Source: Chitinophagaceae bacterium
GTDB lineage: Bacteria > Bacteroidota > Bacteroidia > Chitinophagales > Chitinophagaceae
DNA length: 36,755 nt
Reading direction: 5' to 3'
NCBI GenBank assembly: GCA_947447005.1
Contig: CANFHO010000018.1
Location: forward strand, 1 to 36,755
Each line of letters starts with the position of its first letter. Within the stretch, counting starts at the first letter, position 1. Positions 1-8,601 of the stretch are shown here, piece by piece. Under the pieces are notes generated by a model that worked only from the letters and a program-made list of their open reading frames with translations, was not told where the DNA came from and did no database searches. The translations under genes and the position numbers were made by a program.

Positions 1-282
1 AGATTCCTGGTCAACTATAAACAAGAACTACCACATGCTGATGGAGATGTTACTCTGACAGTTACAAAAACCATTCGTGAGACTGGGATCAGCATTGTGT
101 ACACTTCACTGGTGCTGATTGCAGGCTTTGTCATTTTTGTAATCAGTGGATTTGGAAGTACGCAGGCACTCGGATGGCTGACTTCATTCACACTGCTGGT
201 GGCTACAGTCACGAACCTAGTATTGCTCCCTGTTCTCTTGTTGGCATTGAGCAAAAAAAAGCCCGGCATAAGCCAGGCTTAA
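1..282 (+). CDS. RND/MMPL-family exporter, C-terminal fragment
   Basis: This is the last 93 residues of a protein whose start lies left of the window. The frame is open from base 1 and stops with TAA at 280-282. Two hydrophobic stretches are visible (about residues 31-47 and 54-77), with the segment GFGSTQALGWLTSFTLLVA between and into them. Alternating hydrophobic helices ending in LPVLLLAL and a short basic tail are typical of the last transmembrane helices of predicted RND-superfamily (MMPL-like) exporters in the inner membrane. The substrate cannot be told from this fragment; Bacteroidota members are often lipid or hopanoid exporter-like. The last seven codons and the stop coincide with a hairpin that serves the opposing gene. 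Confidence 0.75.
   Translation, partial: RFLVNYKQELPHADGDVTLTVTKTIRETGISIVYTSLVLIAGFVIFVISGFGSTQALGWLTSFTLLVATVTNLVLLPVLLLALSKKKPGISQA
253..280 (-). terminator. Intrinsic terminator of the gatB-tlpA transcript, inside the exporter gene
   Basis: Read on the minus strand, AAGCCTGGC (280-272) pairs with GCCGGGCTT (267-259) around a four-base loop. A run of U follows from the A tract at 253-258. The 9-bp stem has one U-G pair on this strand, but on the plus strand the same position is an unpaired C-A. The hairpin starts 22 bases after the stop of the leftward thioredoxin gene. It overlaps the final codons of the rightward exporter. Confidence 0.75.
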
Positions 283-302
283 CACGATTCATTTAAGTAT
301 GA

Positions 303-1433
303 TTATTTGAGTACTTCTGCAAGTTTTGCGGCAAGTGCCTCTCCACGCAGTTCCTTTGCGATGATTTTTCCATTTGGATCAACCAATACATTGAACGGAA
401 TGCCTTCGATACGATAGGCAGGCACCACTTCACTATCCCAATACTTAAGATCGCTCACATGCATCCAGCTGAGGTTATCATCTTTGATGGCTTTCACCCA
501 ATCTGCCTTATCCTTATCTAAAGAAACGCCTAAGATGACAAAATTCTTATCCTTGAATTGTTGGTAAGCAGCAACCACATTGGGGTTTTCCATTCTACAA
601 GGCTTACACCAGCTGGCCCAAAAATCAACCAAAACATACTTACCACGAAGTGACTTCAATGAAATCATTTTGCCCTCGGGAGTTGGGAGATTGATTTCAG
701 GAGCCTCTTGACCGATAAGATCTCCACCTTCAGCTGCAGGAGCTGCGGCAGCCTTTTTCAAATCGTCTGCAAACTTTTTGATTCGCTTTGCTTCTGGGAA
801 ACGCTTTACAAGTGCATCAAGTACTGGATTGAATTTATCTGCCTGCACATTATTCTTGCTGATTGCCAAAGCATATAAAGCAACAGCTGGTGTACTGGTC
901 GTGGATGCTTTGTCTAACAAAAAAGTTCCGGTTGCCTCTGCTGCTTTTGCAAAATCCTGCTCCAAGACAACACGAGCACTGTCCATCACCTGCCCTTTTG
1001 CTTCTATTTTATTTCGGAGAGAATCCAAATCCTCCAACTTTTGGTTAAACCCTGTGAATAAATCTTTTAAATCCTTGCTCCCATTAGAGCTAACAGCATA
1101 ATCATTCAGTTTACTATGATCAACTTCAACCAGTATTTCATCTTCATCTGGAATGAGGAGAAAATAATTATTCTTACTGCTAAAACGGAGCCTGTATATC
1201 GCTTCCGGATCTTTTGCAGCCCCTTTTAATTTCACATCATTGTCACCAGTTTTTAATTCAATGGAATCCAACACTATGGGAGAAACTGCATCAATTTCCA
1301 ACTGATCAAGATATAAGAATTGCTTTTCAGTATTCCCTTTGATCTTCAATTCAACATGCACTTTTTTTTCTTTGGTTGTGCACGAAATCAACAACATGGC
1401 CGAGCATGCAGCAAGCATCATTTTTTTTATCAT
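303..1433 (-). CDS. TlpA/ResA-like thioredoxin lipoprotein
   Basis: This is a 376-residue envelope thiol-disulfide oxidoreductase. The N-terminus is a lipoprotein signal with lipobox LISC (Cys18). A roughly 200-residue N-terminal region resembles the DUF4369-type domain common on Bacteroidota TlpA proteins. An Ala-rich linker (about 229-236) follows, then a C-terminal AhpC-TSA/thioredoxin domain with FWASWCKPC (Cys276 and Cys279) and the cis-proline in GIP (Pro346). The family reduces disulfides in periplasmic proteins, for example during cytochrome c maturation, but no cytochrome genes are nearby. It lies 7 bases after gatB, so the two are probably cotranscribed. A terminator follows at 280-253. 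The domain call is firm; the physiological partner is unknown. Confidence 0.85.
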   Translation of the reverse strand: MIKKMMLAACSAMLLISCTTKEKKVHVELKIKGNTEKQFLYLDQLEIDAVSPIVLDSIELKTGDNDVKLKGAAKDPEAIYRLRFSSKNNYFLLIPDEDEILVEVDHSKLNDYAVSSNGSKDLKDLFTGFNQKLEDLDSLRNKIEAKGQVMDSARVVLEQDFAKAAEATGTFLLDKASTTSTPAVALYALAISKNNVQADKFNPVLDALVKRFPEAKRIKKFADDLKKAAAAPAAEGGDLIGQEAPEINLPTPEGKMISLKSLRGKYVLVDFWASWCKPCRMENPNVVAAYQQFKDKNFVILGVSLDKDKADWVKAIKDDNLSWMHVSDLKYWDSEVVPAYRIEGIPFNVLVDPNGKIIAKELRGEALAAKLAEVLK

Positions 1434-1440
1434 GTGATTT

Positions 1441-2883
1441 TTATTTTCTGTTTAAATATAAGGTAAGCATTTCAGTTGCAATGCGTGGGTCAGCCTTCCC
1501 CTTGGATACTTTTTTAATCTCACCGACAAACAATCCTATCAACCCCTTCTTTCCCTTTTGGTACTCTACCACTTTGTCTGGCATATCTGCCAAAACCTGT
1601 TCAACCCAAGTCTTTATTTCATCTTGTCCTGCATCCTGGATTAAATCCTGCTCTTTGGCGAGTACCAATGGGTCGAGATCTGCATTTTTTAGCATTTCAG
1701 GTAACAGCTTTTGTGCAGCTGCAGAAAAGCTAATTTTTCCAGATGCAACCAAATCCAACAAACCATGCCATGAAGCATGACTGATGTGTAGGTCTTCCCA
1801 TGTTTGTGATGCTTGATTCAAGTATGATTTCACCGGACCCAACAGAAAGTTGGCAAGATGTTTTTTGTGGGATGTGCCTTCAGCAATCTGTTCAAACAAA
1901 TCACTTAAATGCTTGTCCTCTGTAAGTTGATGTGCATCATATTCTGTCAATCCGAATGAAGTGATATAATTTCTTACTCGCTCTTCAGGGAGAGAAGGCA
2001 ATGCAGCTTTAATCTCTTCAATAAAAGCTTCCGTAAAATGAAACGGAGCTAAATCCGGTTCTGGAAAATACCTGTAATCTTCGGCATCCTCTTTTGTTCT
2101 GATGGCGAACGTTGTATTGTTATCGGCATCATAACTTCTTGTCTCTTGTATAATTTTTCCACCACGTTCTGTGATGCCAATCAAACGCTCCACTTCAATT
2201 TCAATGGCATGTTTGACATGTTTGATGGAGTTCAGATTTTTTACTTCCACTCTGGTGCCCAGGGTCTTACTGCCGGCAGGACGAATAGAAATGTTGGCAT
2301 CACAGCGCAAGCTTCCTTCCTCCATGTTGCCATCGCAGATACCAATCCATCTTACTATTTTTCTAATCTCAGTCACATATGCTGCTGCTTCTTCAGCAGA
2401 ATGAATCACTGGTTCCGTAACAATTTCAATCAATGGAACACCTGCACGGTTATAATCCAACAGGGTCAATTGATCATGCTGATCATGAATACTTTTACCT
2501 GCATCCTCTTCCAAATGGATTCTGGTCAGCTCAACGTTTTTTTCTCCTGTGGAAGTTTTGATATGAACATATCCTCCCTCGCAAATGGGCGTGGTATGCT
2601 GCGAAATCTGATACCCTTTAGGAAGATCGGGATAGAAATAATTTTTACGGGCGAAATAATTGTAACGGGCAATGTTGCAATGACAAACAATGCCCATGCG
2701 GATGGCATATTCAATGGCACGCTCATTCATTTTGGGAAGGGTGCCAGGATGACCAAGGGTAATGGGACTCACATGTGTATTTGGATCATCCCCAAATGCA
2801 TTGGCATCCCCGGCAAAAAGTTTGCTCTGGGTTTGCAATTGGACATGGACTTCCAATCCTATCACTGTTTCATACTTGTTCAT
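1441..2883 (-). CDS. gatB: Asp/Glu-tRNA amidotransferase subunit B
   Basis: GatB is the tRNA-binding and kinase-like subunit of GatCAB, which converts misacylated Glu-tRNA(Gln) or Asp-tRNA(Asn) to the amidated form in the cytoplasm. The N-terminus YETVIGLEVHVQL, the FYPDLPKGYQISQ block, the GSLRCDANISIRP block and a C-terminal YqeY-like helical tail ending in MLTLYLNRK are all present. The length (480 residues) is usual. The frame could open 15 bases earlier at an ATG (2898), but MNKYETVIGLEVH fits the family's usual N-terminus, so 2883 is preferred. gatA and gatC are not in the window, which is common where the subunits are scattered. It heads a two-gene unit with the thioredoxin lipoprotein downstream. 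Confidence 0.96.
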   Translation of the reverse strand: MNKYETVIGLEVHVQLQTQSKLFAGDANAFGDDPNTHVSPITLGHPGTLPKMNERAIEYAIRMGIVCHCNIARYNYFARKNYFYPDLPKGYQISQHTTPICEGGYVHIKTSTGEKNVELTRIHLEEDAGKSIHDQHDQLTLLDYNRAGVPLIEIVTEPVIHSAEEAAAYVTEIRKIVRWIGICDGNMEEGSLRCDANISIRPAGSKTLGTRVEVKNLNSIKHVKHAIEIEVERLIGITERGGKIIQETRSYDADNNTTFAIRTKEDAEDYRYFPEPDLAPFHFTEAFIEEIKAALPSLPEERVRNYITSFGLTEYDAHQLTEDKHLSDLFEQIAEGTSHKKHLANFLLGPVKSYLNQASQTWEDLHISHASWHGLLDLVASGKISFSAAAQKLLPEMLKNADLDPLVLAKEQDLIQDAGQDEIKTWVEQVLADMPDKVVEYQKGKKGLIGLFVGEIKKVSKGKADPRIATEMLTLYLNRK

Positions 2884-2950
2884 CAGGTCTGGCGACATCT
2901 ATACACGTATTTTGGCGCAAATTACCCAAAGTAAATGGATTTCAGGGATG

Positions 2951-2980
2951 AAAAAACCCCGGTAAAAAGACCAGGGTTTT
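2951..2980 (-). terminator. Intrinsic terminator of the PDZ gene
   Basis: On the minus strand AAAACCCTGGT (2980-2970) pairs with ACCGGGGTTTT (2963-2953) around a six-base loop. This gives an 11-bp stem with one U-G wobble and a final U run (through 2951). On the plus strand the wobble becomes a C-A mismatch, so the hairpin is built for leftward transcription. It starts 21 bases past the stop of the PDZ gene and separates it from gatB. Confidence 0.75.
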
Positions 2981-3001
2981 CATTTTTATATCCTAATAAT
3001 C

Positions 3002-4153
3002 TTAAAGCGAGGCTTTCTTCAAAGGTTTAGGCAGTTTCAGTTCAATGTCAAGCATTTGGCTTCCTCTTCTAACCTTGAGTTTGGCAGAGCCATTCACTTC
3101 GCGTAATGACTTTCTCGCAACATCAACATCTGACATCTTTTCATCATTGATTGATATAATGACATCATCCTTTTTTAACCCACTTTTTGAAGCTGGCAAT
3201 TCTGGCAATACATTCAAAACTTTCACACCTTTACCATCCTCAGTATCTTGAATTTCCAACCCTAGTTTAGGTCTCGGTGCTTTGGGGTTTTGAAAATTAA
3301 ATGTCCTTGGAAATCCTTCCTGAGGAATCATCCTATCAAAAATTCTTGGATCTCCATTCTCCAGTGGTAATCCAAATGCTTTTGCAATGGAAACAGATGG
3401 GCCTTCACCGAGTTTAATTTTCATGGAAGCAGCTTTTTCAGCCCTCAAATAACCAATGGAGACTTCATCACCAGGTTTCTTTGATTTAATCACACTCACC
3501 AATTGTTCAGGACCATCAATTTTTTGTCCATTCACGGAAGTAATGATATCACCTTCCAGCAATCCTGCTTTCTGCGCAACTGTTCCTTCTTTCACTTCTT
3601 TTATTTCTGCACCTTTATCATTTGGACCAGTAAGCACACCCAGTTGAGCTCCTGGTTTAGATGAAAAAGTTTCCCCCATTTTATTATCGAAAATCATCTC
3701 GAATTCCTTTGAAAGTCCATCCCCCATCAATTCATCTGAGCCTTCCGAATCTTCTATCACTTTCCCATCTTTAAAGATCTTGCGATGGATCTTGATGTTC
3801 TTAGGCTTATTGGATGGTGCTTCATTGCCATCTGTTATGATGGTTTTCCCATCGATTGTAATAAAGGTTTTGGAGTTGACAGTGTCTGTCGTTGTAACTT
3901 CTACATTCACCTTCTTCCCATCAGAAGATTTGCTTTTTTTGATGATGAAATTACTCTTCTCATCACCTGTAACTTCTTTCCCATTGACCATCACTTTGTC
4001 GCCATTAACCACAATCACCATCTTTTTGGTGGAATCAGTTCCTTCGTGAATGATGATCTCCTTTTTCTCTTTTTTGATTTCCTGTGCAGATACTGCGCCA
4101 TGCGTCAACACAGCAAAAGGCAATGCAAATAGATAGATTGATTTGTTCAACAT
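3002..4153 (-). CDS. Exported double-PDZ-domain protein
   Basis: This 383-residue protein has an N-terminal signal peptide (about 1-23, cleavage before QEIKK). A lysine-rich beta-type region follows (about 30-160). Two PDZ domains come next: PDZ1 at about 168-248 (QLGVLTGPN, AGLLEGDIITSVNGQKI) and PDZ2 at about 294-374 (KLGLEIQDT, SGLKKDDVIISINDEKM). No serine-protease domain is present before the PDZ units, so this is not a DegP/HtrA enzyme. It is more likely a periplasmic or surface adaptor that binds protein C-termini. PDZ-only proteins with this layout occur in Bacteroidota, but I know no assigned function. It appears to be a single-gene unit, with 80 bases separating it from alaS upstream and a terminator downstream. 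Confidence 0.8.
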   Translation of the reverse strand: MLNKSIYLFALPFAVLTHGAVSAQEIKKEKKEIIIHEGTDSTKKMVIVVNGDKVMVNGKEVTGDEKSNFIIKKSKSSDGKKVNVEVTTTDTVNSKTFITIDGKTIITDGNEAPSNKPKNIKIHRKIFKDGKVIEDSEGSDELMGDGLSKEFEMIFDNKMGETFSSKPGAQLGVLTGPNDKGAEIKEVKEGTVAQKAGLLEGDIITSVNGQKIDGPEQLVSVIKSKKPGDEVSIGYLRAEKAASMKIKLGEGPSVSIAKAFGLPLENGDPRIFDRMIPQEGFPRTFNFQNPKAPRPKLGLEIQDTEDGKGVKVLNVLPELPASKSGLKKDDVIISINDEKMSDVDVARKSLREVNGSAKLKVRRGSQMLDIELKLPKPLKKASL

Positions 4154-4233
4154 AGCTTTTAATTTTACCTGTGCAAACTATGCAATTCAATCAAATCCAA
4201 TATTGTTAAAACTGTTAAAATGGATGAGCGGTT

Positions 4234-6858
4234 TTAGGCAATGGCATTCTTTACAGCATCCATGGCGGCCTTTAATCCACCTGCTTCCTGTCCGCCTGCT
4301 GTTGCCAATCCTTTTTGTCCCCCGCCCCCACCTTTGATATGAGATGCTGCATGATTTTTGATAAAAGCAATGGCATCGTATCCTTTGCCTGTTACCAGGT
4401 CGTCAGACACCCCTACGGCCAGTGAGGGCTTTCCACCAATCACTGCACCCAACACAACAACACGGTTTCCGGCAGAACGCAATTCATTGCATAATTTTTT
4501 CAAACCATCTGATGATGAAATATCTACCTGGGTACCAATAAATTCAACTCCTTGAATATGTTCAATCTTGCCACCCATTTCCTGTTGTAGATAATTGACC
4601 AGCTTGGATTCCATCGACTCAACCTGCTTTCTTAAAGAAGATAATTCTTCAAGATGCTGTTCTACAGACCTAACAACATCACGTGGATTTTTAAGTGCCT
4701 GATGAATATCTTTCAACAAAGTTTGATCAGCCACAACCTGTTGATCAGCCGCAGCACCAACAACAGCCTCCATCCTTCTAACACCTGCAGCCACACCTGA
4801 TTCGGATGTGATGATGCAATGTCCGAGTTCGCCTGTATTTGCCACATGGGTACCTCCACAAAGTTCAATAGAATACGAAGGGTCGATGGTTACCACACGC
4901 ACGGAATCTCCATATTTTTCTCCAAAGAGCGCCATGGCACCGAGTTTCATGGCTTCTTCCTTCGGCATTTCCTTGATAACAACGGGGATGTTTTCCCTGA
5001 TTTTTTGATTAACCAGGGCTGTTACAGATGCCATTTCATCATCCGTCACTTTTGCAAAATGCGAGAAATCGAAACGCATTCCTTTTTCATTGACCAACGA
5101 ACCCTTTTGCGCAACATGTGTTCCTAAAACAGTTCTCAATGCTGCATGCAACAAATGTGTCACTGTATGATGCAACGTAATTTCTTTTCTTCTGGAGACA
5201 TCTATTTTTGCTTCTACGGCTGATGCGATATTTTCAGGTAATGAAGCAACGGTATGAACAATGAGGTCATTTTCTTTTTTGGTATTTAAAACAGGAATCT
5301 CCACGCCATTCATGATGATCACCCCTGTATCTCCAACCTGCCCCCCACTCTCTGCATAAAAAGGAGTCTTGTCTAACACCACCTGATAAGATGTTTGTCC
5401 CTTTGCTGAAACTTTTCTGTAACGAAGTAGTTGAGAATCACACGAAAACGCATCATAGCCCACAAAAGGCTTCCCGGTATGTGCTGCAATGCCAACATCC
5501 ACCCAATCATCTACATCGGTTGCAGTGGCAGCGCGACTCCTGTCTTTTTGAACCTGCATTTCCTTTTCGAACCCTTTCTCATCCACTTCCAATCCATTTT
5601 CATGGGAGATCAATCGTGTCAAATCAATTGGAAACCCATAGGTATCATACAATTCAAAAGCAGCAGCGCCATCAATGGTGCCGGTAGATTTTGAGGCCGA
5701 CATGATATCATCAATCTTCTTCAACCCTTTGCCCAAGGTTCTAAGGAATGTTTCCTCTTCTTCCTTCACCACCTTGCTCACAAAAGAAAGTTGTGCATTC
5801 AATTCTGGAAACACTTCCTTGAACTGCTCAGCCAAGCCGGGCATCAGCAAATGGAGCATGGGTTCTTTCACATCCAGATAGGAATAATAATAGCGCACAG
5901 CCCTTCTCAGAATCCTGCGAATTACATAACCCGCGCCAGTATTGGAAGGAAGTTGTCCGTCTGCAATCGTAAAAGCAATGGCCCTGATATGATCTGCCAA
6001 TACCCTGAAAGCCACGTCCTGCTTGGAATCAGTGGAAGTGTATTTTTTCCCTGAAATTTTTTCTGTCTGTTGAATGGAACCGGAAAAAATATCCGTGTCG
6101 TAGTTGGAAGATTTTCCCTGCATCACCCTTACAAGCCTTTCGAGACCCATACCTGTATCCACATGTGTAGCCGCAAGTGGTTGCAAGCTGCCATCTTTCA
6201 GCCTATTAAACTGCATGAATACATTGTTCCATATTTCAATTACCTGCGGATGATCTTTATTCACTAGCAGATGACCTGGCACTTCTGCCCGCTCTTCATC
6301 CGGTCTGCAATCCACATGAATCTCACTGCAGGGGCCACATGGACCCGTATCACCCATTTCCCAGAAATTATCTTTTTTACTTCCATAGACAATATGGTCT
6401 TCAGGAAGCAACTCCTGCCAAACTTTCAATGCGATGGTTGACTTTGGAAGATTCTCCTTCTCATCGCCGCCAAATACAGAAGCATACAGCCTGTCTTTTG
6501 GAATTTTATACACTTCAGTGAGCAGTTCCCAGCTCCAACGAACAGCTTCTTCCTTGAAATAATCACCAAAGCTCCAGTTACCCAGCATTTCAAACATGGT
6601 ATGGTGATATGTATCAACACCCACTTCTTCCAAATCATTGTGCTTTCCACTTACACGAAGACATTTTTGGGTATCAACGGCTCTTTTAAAAGGAGCGGGT
6701 TTGTTACCAAGAAAATAATCCTTGAATTGGTTCATACCTGCATTCGTGAACAAAAGCGTTGGATCATCTTTCAATACAATAGGTGCTGAAGAAACAATGG
6801 TATGTCCTTTGCTTTCGAAAAACGTCAAAAATTTACTTCTGATCTCAGCTGATGTCAT
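4234..6858 (-). CDS. alaS: Alanine--tRNA ligase
   Basis: This cytoplasmic class-II synthetase charges tRNA(Ala) and edits mischarged Ser/Gly. With the start at MTSAEIRSKFL it has 874 residues, the usual length. Visible are the catalytic core (FTNAGMNQFKDYFLG; RVSGKHNDLEEVG at about 68; GPCGPCSEIH at about 173), and the editing domain with HHTVTHLLHAAL (His564 and His568) and CGGTH (667-671). The C-terminal C-Ala domain contains a Gly-rich HIKGGGGGQKG stretch. The frame also opens at 6882 (MTHLKK) and 6933. The 6933 start would lie upstream of the likely promoter element at 6930-6923, and the family N-terminus matches 6858. It is divergent from the M23 peptidase gene. Confidence 0.97.
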   Translation of the reverse strand: MTSAEIRSKFLTFFESKGHTIVSSAPIVLKDDPTLLFTNAGMNQFKDYFLGNKPAPFKRAVDTQKCLRVSGKHNDLEEVGVDTYHHTMFEMLGNWSFGDYFKEEAVRWSWELLTEVYKIPKDRLYASVFGGDEKENLPKSTIALKVWQELLPEDHIVYGSKKDNFWEMGDTGPCGPCSEIHVDCRPDEERAEVPGHLLVNKDHPQVIEIWNNVFMQFNRLKDGSLQPLAATHVDTGMGLERLVRVMQGKSSNYDTDIFSGSIQQTEKISGKKYTSTDSKQDVAFRVLADHIRAIAFTIADGQLPSNTGAGYVIRRILRRAVRYYYSYLDVKEPMLHLLMPGLAEQFKEVFPELNAQLSFVSKVVKEEEETFLRTLGKGLKKIDDIMSASKSTGTIDGAAAFELYDTYGFPIDLTRLISHENGLEVDEKGFEKEMQVQKDRSRAATATDVDDWVDVGIAAHTGKPFVGYDAFSCDSQLLRYRKVSAKGQTSYQVVLDKTPFYAESGGQVGDTGVIIMNGVEIPVLNTKKENDLIVHTVASLPENIASAVEAKIDVSRRKEITLHHTVTHLLHAALRTVLGTHVAQKGSLVNEKGMRFDFSHFAKVTDDEMASVTALVNQKIRENIPVVIKEMPKEEAMKLGAMALFGEKYGDSVRVVTIDPSYSIELCGGTHVANTGELGHCIITSESGVAAGVRRMEAVVGAAADQQVVADQTLLKDIHQALKNPRDVVRSVEQHLEELSSLRKQVESMESKLVNYLQQEMGGKIEHIQGVEFIGTQVDISSSDGLKKLCNELRSAGNRVVVLGAVIGGKPSLAVGVSDDLVTGKGYDAIAFIKNHAASHIKGGGGGQKGLATAGGQEAGGLKAAMDAVKNAIA

Positions 6859-6897
6859 TTCCTGCTTTTTTAAGTGAGTCATGTAGGACCAATCAAT

Positions 6898-6905
6898 TAT
6901 ATTTG
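6898..6905 (+). promoter_or_regulatory. Possible -7 element for the M23-merR unit
   Basis: TATATTTG matches the Bacteroidota -7 consensus TAnnTTTG, 70 bases upstream of the M23 ATG at 6976. I see no TTG/TTTG -33 element at the usual distance, so the assignment rests on one box only. Confidence 0.35.
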
Positions 6906-6922
6906 TACTCCTACTGAGGTAG

Positions 6923-6930
6923 CAAAAATA
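6923..6930 (-). promoter_or_regulatory. Possible -7 element for alaS
   Basis: On the minus strand this is TATTTTTG, an exact TAnnTTTG match, 65 bases upstream of the preferred alaS ATG (6858). No -33 element is evident at normal spacing. If it is used, translation from the far-upstream ATG at 6933 is ruled out. Confidence 0.4.
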
Positions 6931-6975
6931 CATTATTTATAAGATGTTATCTCTCAGGACTGAACAAAGACACGC

Positions 6976-7947
6976 ATGAAGAATATAAGGTATTTTTATA
7001 ATACGAATACCCTACGGTATGAAAAGCAGGTTATCCCATTGAGGGTTACATTGTTGCGCATACTGGCTTTCATTTCTGCGGCCATTGTTACTGGGCTTAT
7101 TATTGTGGCCATTGCATTCCGGTTTCTAGACTCCCCCAAAGAGAAAATATTGCGCCTCCAGGTTGAAAGATTGCAAGATCAAAACAAGGTATATGGCGAC
7201 CAGGTTGCTGATTTGGATGATAGACTTAAGCAATTGGAAAAGCGAGACAACGATGTATATCGATCTATTTTCGAAGCCACACCCATTCCAGATAGTGCCA
7301 GGGCAAAACATTTAGAAACAAAACGACAGGCACAGATACTTGCCAAAATGGATAACCAGGAATTGGCAGACGGACTGATGAAAACCCTAACCACGTTGTA
7401 TAACAGAGTTGTACATCAGGAAGTTTCTTACAAGGAAATAGAGGGTATGGTTCGAAACAAAGAAAAATTACTTGCAAGCACCCCAGCCATCCAACCCATC
7501 AGTAACAAAGATTTGAACAGGCTATCTTCTGGTTTCAGTTACAGGATCGACCCGATATACAAAACTGTAAAATTCCATGCAGGTCTTGATTTTACAGCCC
7601 CCATTGGAACTCCCATCTATGCAACAGCTGATGGCATAGTTAGAACTGCAGGCAACTTAGGAAATGGGTATGGAAACCATGTGGTCATTGCCCATGGATA
7701 TCAATACAGCACTTTATATGGCCATATGGTTAGGGTAAAAGTAAGAGCTGGACAAACTGTAAAACGTGGAGAAGTTATTGGATATGTTGGGAATACAGGA
7801 AAATCAACAGGGCCACATGTGCATTATGAAGTGTTAAAGGCAGGCCGTCATCTGGACCCTATCTACTTCTTCTACAATGACCTCAGCGCTGAACAATATC
7901 AACAGATTCTGAAGATTGCAGCTTCAAAGAATCAGTCTTTTGACTAA
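6976..7947 (+). CDS. Membrane-anchored M23 peptidase with coiled coil
   Basis: This 323-residue LytM-type peptidoglycan endopeptidase or regulator has a short basic N-terminus and one transmembrane helix (about 24-49). A heptad-like coiled coil follows (about 55-95, KILRLQVERLQDQN...DRLKQLEKR), then a helical linker and a C-terminal M23 domain. The zinc ligands are intact: H201xxxD205 (HAGLD) and HVH (281-283). A further His250 lies in LYGHM. It is therefore probably catalytic, unlike EnvC/NlpD-type degenerate LytM proteins. The architecture resembles periplasmic division or envelope M23 proteins tethered to the inner membrane. The merR-like gene follows 54 bases later in the same direction. 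Known substrates of this family are peptide cross-bridges; the exact bond is not inferable here. Confidence 0.88.
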   Translation: MKNIRYFYNTNTLRYEKQVIPLRVTLLRILAFISAAIVTGLIIVAIAFRFLDSPKEKILRLQVERLQDQNKVYGDQVADLDDRLKQLEKRDNDVYRSIFEATPIPDSARAKHLETKRQAQILAKMDNQELADGLMKTLTTLYNRVVHQEVSYKEIEGMVRNKEKLLASTPAIQPISNKDLNRLSSGFSYRIDPIYKTVKFHAGLDFTAPIGTPIYATADGIVRTAGNLGNGYGNHVVIAHGYQYSTLYGHMVRVKVRAGQTVKRGEVIGYVGNTGKSTGPHVHYEVLKAGRHLDPIYFFYNDLSAEQYQQILKIAASKNQSFD

Positions 7948-8001
7948 AAACTGTGAATAACTCTGTTTCAGACTCACATCTTGATTGGGTAATTTCGTGA
8001 C

Positions 8002-8601
8002 ATGCTCGTGCAATTGAATCTTTTTGGAGAAGAACCGGCCAGGGAGCCGAAAAAGGTTGACCCTCCTAAGCCTAAGAAATATAAATTGGTGCCTCCCCCT
8101 GTGGTGGTTGCGGAAGAAAAACCAGTGGAAACTTCTATTGTAGAACCTGAACCACAAACCATAGACTTCGAGGAGCCTTTCATAGTTGTTAAAGAAAATG
8201 AACCGAAAAAAAGAAATACCAAGATAGGAGTATCCAACAACCAAGTTCACGAAATTCTGAATGGAATTCCAAGTGAGGAAGTACTAAAAGAAAAACTTTA
8301 CTATCCCATCAGTGAAGTTGCACAGATGTTCAAAGTAAATATCTCTTTGGTTAGGTTTTGGGAAAAAGAATTTGATATTTTAAAACCCAGAAAAAACAGA
8401 AAAGGAGATCGCTTGTTCAGACCGGAAGACATCAAAAATCTAAAGCTTATTTATTTTTTACTGCGAGAGAAAAAGTACACCATCAAAGGTGCTAAATCAT
8501 ATCTCAAAAAAGGGAAAAATGCATTTTCCAATTTTGAAGCAATAGAAACCCTTGGTAAAATCAGGCAAATGCTTGTTGAATTAAAAGCGGAATTACAATA
8601 A
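8002..8601 (+). CDS. MerR-family transcriptional regulator
   Basis: This is a 199-residue protein. Residues 1-75 are low-complexity and rich in Pro, Lys, Glu and Val, probably disordered. Residues about 99-169 form a MerR-type winged helix-turn-helix (YYPISEVAQMFKVNISLVRFW, then DRLFRPEDIKNLKLIYFLL). A C-terminal helix (about 178-199) could dimerise. No cysteine cluster or other effector-binding domain is visible, so it does not look like a metal sensor. It follows the M23 peptidase on the same strand, and an envelope-related role is only an inference from that. Its TAA (8599-8601) directly touches the stop of the opposing mscS gene, with no base between. Confidence 0.85.
   Translation: MLVQLNLFGEEPAREPKKVDPPKPKKYKLVPPPVVVAEEKPVETSIVEPEPQTIDFEEPFIVVKENEPKKRNTKIGVSNNQVHEILNGIPSEEVLKEKLYYPISEVAQMFKVNISLVRFWEKEFDILKPRKNRKGDRLFRPEDIKNLKLIYFLLREKKYTIKGAKSYLKKGKNAFSNFEAIETLGKIRQMLVELKAELQ

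Noticed and set aside
2146-2934. A 262-codon open frame on the plus strand across gatB
   Set aside because: It lies wholly antisense to the strongly conserved gatB and has no domain I recognise; its composition (many His, Phe, Asn, Met) is typical of a shadow frame.
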